A stretch of 64,000 nt of DNA from Archilochus colubris (taxonomy: Eukaryota; Chordata; Aves; Apodiformes; Trochilidae): the NCBI GenBank assembly GCA_023079485.1, contig CM041085.1:29807121-29871120 (forward strand). The letters run 5' to 3'. Below are positions 61,101 to 64,000 of this stretch, one piece after another. Within the stretch, counting starts at the first letter, position 1. Each line of letters begins with the position of its first letter. The position numbers and the translations under genes were made by a program. Under the pieces are notes generated by a model, which worked only from the letters and a program-made list of their open reading frames with translations, searched no databases and was not told the origin of the DNA.

Positions 61101-62163
61101 ATGTCAAATAAGTAATAAGCTATTAAGGATCTGTTTTCTTAATCCTTCTATATTGTTTTGGTTTGGGGGTTTTTTTGCCTCAAATTTGTGGGGGAAAATG
61201 CTTCATATATTAAAAACCTTTCTTTGGTCATTTTTTTATTTGGTCATTTCAAAATGAAAAAGAGGGTTCATTTTTTTCAACATTTGCTTTTCCATTCTTT
61301 TTATTTTTTTATTGTTCTTGGTATATTTTCTTTGCTTACAGTTTTGGTTTTCAAACATTAATGCCAAATTGTGAAACCAAATATTCCTTCTATATTGCAG
61401 TAGTTATTAAATGCAGTTTATTTGCTACCTGTCACAGTCTCTTTTCACTATTATTTTTTCCTTGTTCAGTTTTGGGCACAGAGTATAGGAAAACTTATTT
61501 GGGTCTCTCAGGCATTTTTGTGTTTGTTATGTAGCTGTTAATTCTGTATGCATACTATTAAAACACTGGTTTTGTGATGTTTACTGTCACCCCTCTCCTC
61601 AAGTTTTGAATGTTGAGAATGCATGAATCATGATTTTTTTTTTTTTTTTTGGCCATACTTCCATCCCTGGTCCTTTGAAAGTCTGAAAACTCCTACCTTA
61701 ACGAGGTGTCGTTGGATGCACAGAATACCCTTGAGATGCTATGGCAAGGAAGACCAATTAGGGGCATGGTAACACTCTAACAACAGATAAATTCAAGAAG
61801 AAAATAACAACAGAATAATTTTTTGCCATGGAAGAGGTTGCATACATTACCTTGCAGATTGCCACTGTTCTATGCAAATGTTACTGTGCCTGACTGGAGT
61901 CTCAGAGCAGTGTTCGGGCATAGGGGAATGAAGGATGTTTCAGGACCATGGGCCTATTTCATCGTCTGTTTCTGAAGCAAGGCTTTAAGCAATTACCTTT
62001 TTTGAGCTAAGGTTTGTAGGTGTTGTAATATGATGTTTTAATCTATTTTTAGAGATTGCTTTCCTACTAAAATGTAACTAAAAGTTTAAAAGTTGTACCC
62101 TAAGGTAACACTGTTGAATAGCTCTTGGTTGCCTCTGATTCTAAAGAAATGCCTTCTAATGAT

Positions 62164-62245
62164 TTTGGGGTTTTTTTGTTTGTTTGTTTTGGTTTTGGTT
62201 TTTGTTTGTTTGGGTTTTTTGTTTTTTTGTTTTTTTTTTTTTTTT
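62164..62245 (+). repeat. G/T-rich tract
   Basis: GGGGTTTTTTTG, TTTGTTTG and GGTTTTGG units ending in a T run. Same type as the tracts between 32 and 53 kb. Confidence 0.85.
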
Positions 62246-63059
62246 CCTGTTGCTCAGGAAAGTTTTGGCATTTTGAATCCTTTGTGAGGCAGTGGAATTT
62301 GTCTGAGAAGAAAATGATTCTTACCTTGTAATGTGACAAGGAAAGTGCTGGTCCTGGAAACCCTCTTTTTATGTATGAGCTGTCTTTTCATGTTGATTTA
62401 AAAGAACTATATAGAAGAAAATAATGATAGAAATAACAAATAAAAACATTACTTACAGTTTCTAAATAATAGCTTTTCTAGAAACTGAACACAGAACCGA
62501 AAGCTACTCTGTATGATGATTTGGAAAGTCCTATTCTTAAAAAGGATTCAAAACAAGAAAAAAGCAGAACAGGAATTTATTTAATGCTATTAACTGACAT
62601 TTTACATTCAAATTACAAAAATTCAGATTGAGAAAGATAATGCCCATCCTTAGTATCTTGTATCATGCATGTTTCATGTCAGGACAGCTTCCCTCTGCAG
62701 GTCAGCATGCAACTTATGTGTTACATTCAGCATGCGTCTAAGATTTAGGTAAGATAACAGAATTTCTATATTTAAAAAGCATCTAAAAGGAATTTAAGGA
62801 ATTAATTTCTTTAAGAGGTGAGATACCCTGATTTCCTTTTTTTGCTTTCCTGCTTCTGGGCAACTGCATGATCATTTAGGCTTCCTGACTGCCCAAACAC
62901 AAAAAAAGTGGGAGTTTGTCACTTTGAAAAAGTTACTTTGGATGAGTCACTTCTATGCAATTCTACCTTAACATGGGGATCCCACTCCTAAAGAGAACCT
63001 CATGTGACATAAGATGGGAGACATGCAGTAGTGAATCAAGATCTGAAAATACAGTGAAT

Positions 63060-63212
63060 GGATCAAATTCTCCCAGGATGCCAGCTATGGATGAAGAGAA
63101 GCTTGACCCTTGTGCTACCTCAGATTTATACCAAGTATGATGTGTCTGGGGTGGAGTACTCTGGTCATTATTGGTCACCTCTCGGGTCAGCACCTCACTA
63201 CAAGAGGGTTAC
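63060..63212 (-). mobile_element. Old internal fragment of the same LTR family
   Basis: Aligns by eye to the middle of the 54578-55354 LTR in the same orientation. Shared words are CAGGATGCCA (63075-63084), TTGACCCTTGTG (63103-63114), the TATA region TTTATACC (63125-63132), GGAGTACTCTGGTCA and CACCTC. Both LTR ends are missing and divergence is much higher than in the solo LTR. On the minus strand the TATAAA is at 63130-63125. Confidence 0.75.
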
Positions 63213-63270
63213 AGGTGATCCTAAATGTCTTTTCCAACAATTAGAATTCTGTGATTCTGCAATTCTTTGT
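63213..63270 (+). mobile_element. CR1 3' tail remnant
   Basis: GGTGATCCTAAATGTCTTTTC then CAACAATTAGAATTCTGTGATTCTGCAATTCT follows the CR1 order GATGATCCTxAGGTCCCTTCCAAC...ATTCTATGATTCT. It starts within a few bases of the LTR fragment, so one inserted next to or into the other. Confidence 0.7.
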
Positions 63271-64000
63271 GACTATTAGTGATGAGAATGTGCATGTATG
63301 TTCACATACCTGTACATATAGATGCATTAGATATTATTTACATATTAAATATTTCTCACAATACTATAATGGGCAGTCTCAAATCAGTGCAATACAGAAT
63401 TTTCCTGTATAATGGTTCTGAAACCATTATTTTTAATTGGAACATTCTCCCATTCTTCATAGATGACCTGTACATATTGCAGTGGATTAAAGTTGTTGTG
63501 ATTATGGCTTGATAGCTAAGTGAAACATTTAATCATTTAATATTAAAGTCTGTGGCAGGCAGTAGAAATTTATAAAAGGTTTCTTTACTTCATTGTGTCA
63601 GGAAACTTTTCTGCAAACCACTTAAAAAATAATTTCAGAAATAAAATGTAAACAAACCATTATGATGGCAATAGTAGCCTTAACAGTTCACCTGAACAGA
63701 TGTTCATGTTGAAACTTATCTGTTTGCCAGTTCCAAATTCTCCTCCGTTTAGATATCACTGGGATAATCATCTCAGTGATGTTTCAGATCTTCATTTGGG
63801 TTGCTATTTATTTATTTATTTCCTTTCTATGTACAGAAAAAACACAGTGGAATCTATTTTGCAGGAATATAATTTAAAGTGAATACTGATATATCTATAT
63901 TTTCTTATCACTTCAGAGTTAAAAGAAATTATTTCTTCATTATTATTTATAGGGTACACTGGTAATCAAAAGATAAATCTTCAAGACTTAGCTGGTCTCT
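63271..64000. other. Unique AT-rich sequence to window end
   Basis: Nothing recognised. A small TTTA repeat sits at about 63806-63822. Confidence 0.6.

Larger units (their letters stand above)
55360..63059. other. Unique intergenic sequence
   Basis: No recognised gene or transposon. It contains a poly(T) of 23 at 57355-57377, a poly(T) at about 61634-61650, a G/T-rich tract at 62164-62245 and a candidate regulatory stretch at 57780-58160. An ATG-initiated 106-codon frame at 55991-56311 and a 110-codon frame at 60210-60542 match nothing I know and are probably chance. Confidence 0.5.

Noticed and set aside
28331..64000. CNKSR3 coding exons
   Set aside because: Expected by human gene order, but no frame with its SAM or PDZ domain motifs was found in the listed frames or by eye; small exons could still have been missed.

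Overview
The window is nuclear DNA of a bird. It carries at least ten fragments of CR1 LINE retrotransposons, most ending in the avian CR1 3' tail (variants of TTCTATGATTCTATGA). It also has a solo LTR of the ERVL-like type common in birds, CpG islands, A/C- and G/T-rich simple tracts, and almost no long open frames. The species cannot be fixed from this evidence. No bacterial, plasmid, phage or CRISPR content is present.

The only protein-coding sequence I can support is the first coding exon of SCAF8 on the minus strand (6330 down to 6301). It encodes MEAVKAFNSE and is followed directly by a GT splice donor, inside a CpG island at about 5690-7060. The rest of SCAF8 would lie to the left, so positions 1-6300 are its intron 1. 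Everything right of about 7000 is upstream of SCAF8. In human 6q25 the neighbour there is CNKSR3, head-to-head with SCAF8, but I recognise no CNKSR3 coding exon here.

Layout: 1-6300 is SCAF8 intron 1 with two CR1 copies. 5690-7060 is the CpG-island promoter, with four same-strand ATGGCGG (YY1-core) motifs. 7120-7480 is a polypurine tract with a perfect GAAGGAGAAA decamer array. 7700-8000 holds splice-site-like signals that could belong to a divergent transcript. 8370-31694 is intergenic DNA with six CR1 copies, microsatellites, two orphan GC/CpG-rich patches (16.56-17.12 kb and 27.93-28.46 kb) and a hairpin cluster at 27.7 kb. 31.7-51.6 kb is about 20 kb with no recognisable transposon, only G/T-rich tracts and stretches that may be conserved noncoding DNA. 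51.65-51.81 kb is a CR1 tail that runs into a pentanucleotide array. 54578-55354 is a solo LTR with a 5-bp target duplication. 63060-63270 is an older fragment of the same LTR type abutting a CR1 tail.

All ten CR1 fragments lie on the plus strand, antisense to SCAF8. I found no previously undescribed gene system. The observations most worth checking are the promoter architecture, the possible divergent transcript, the orphan CpG patches and the orientation bias of CR1.
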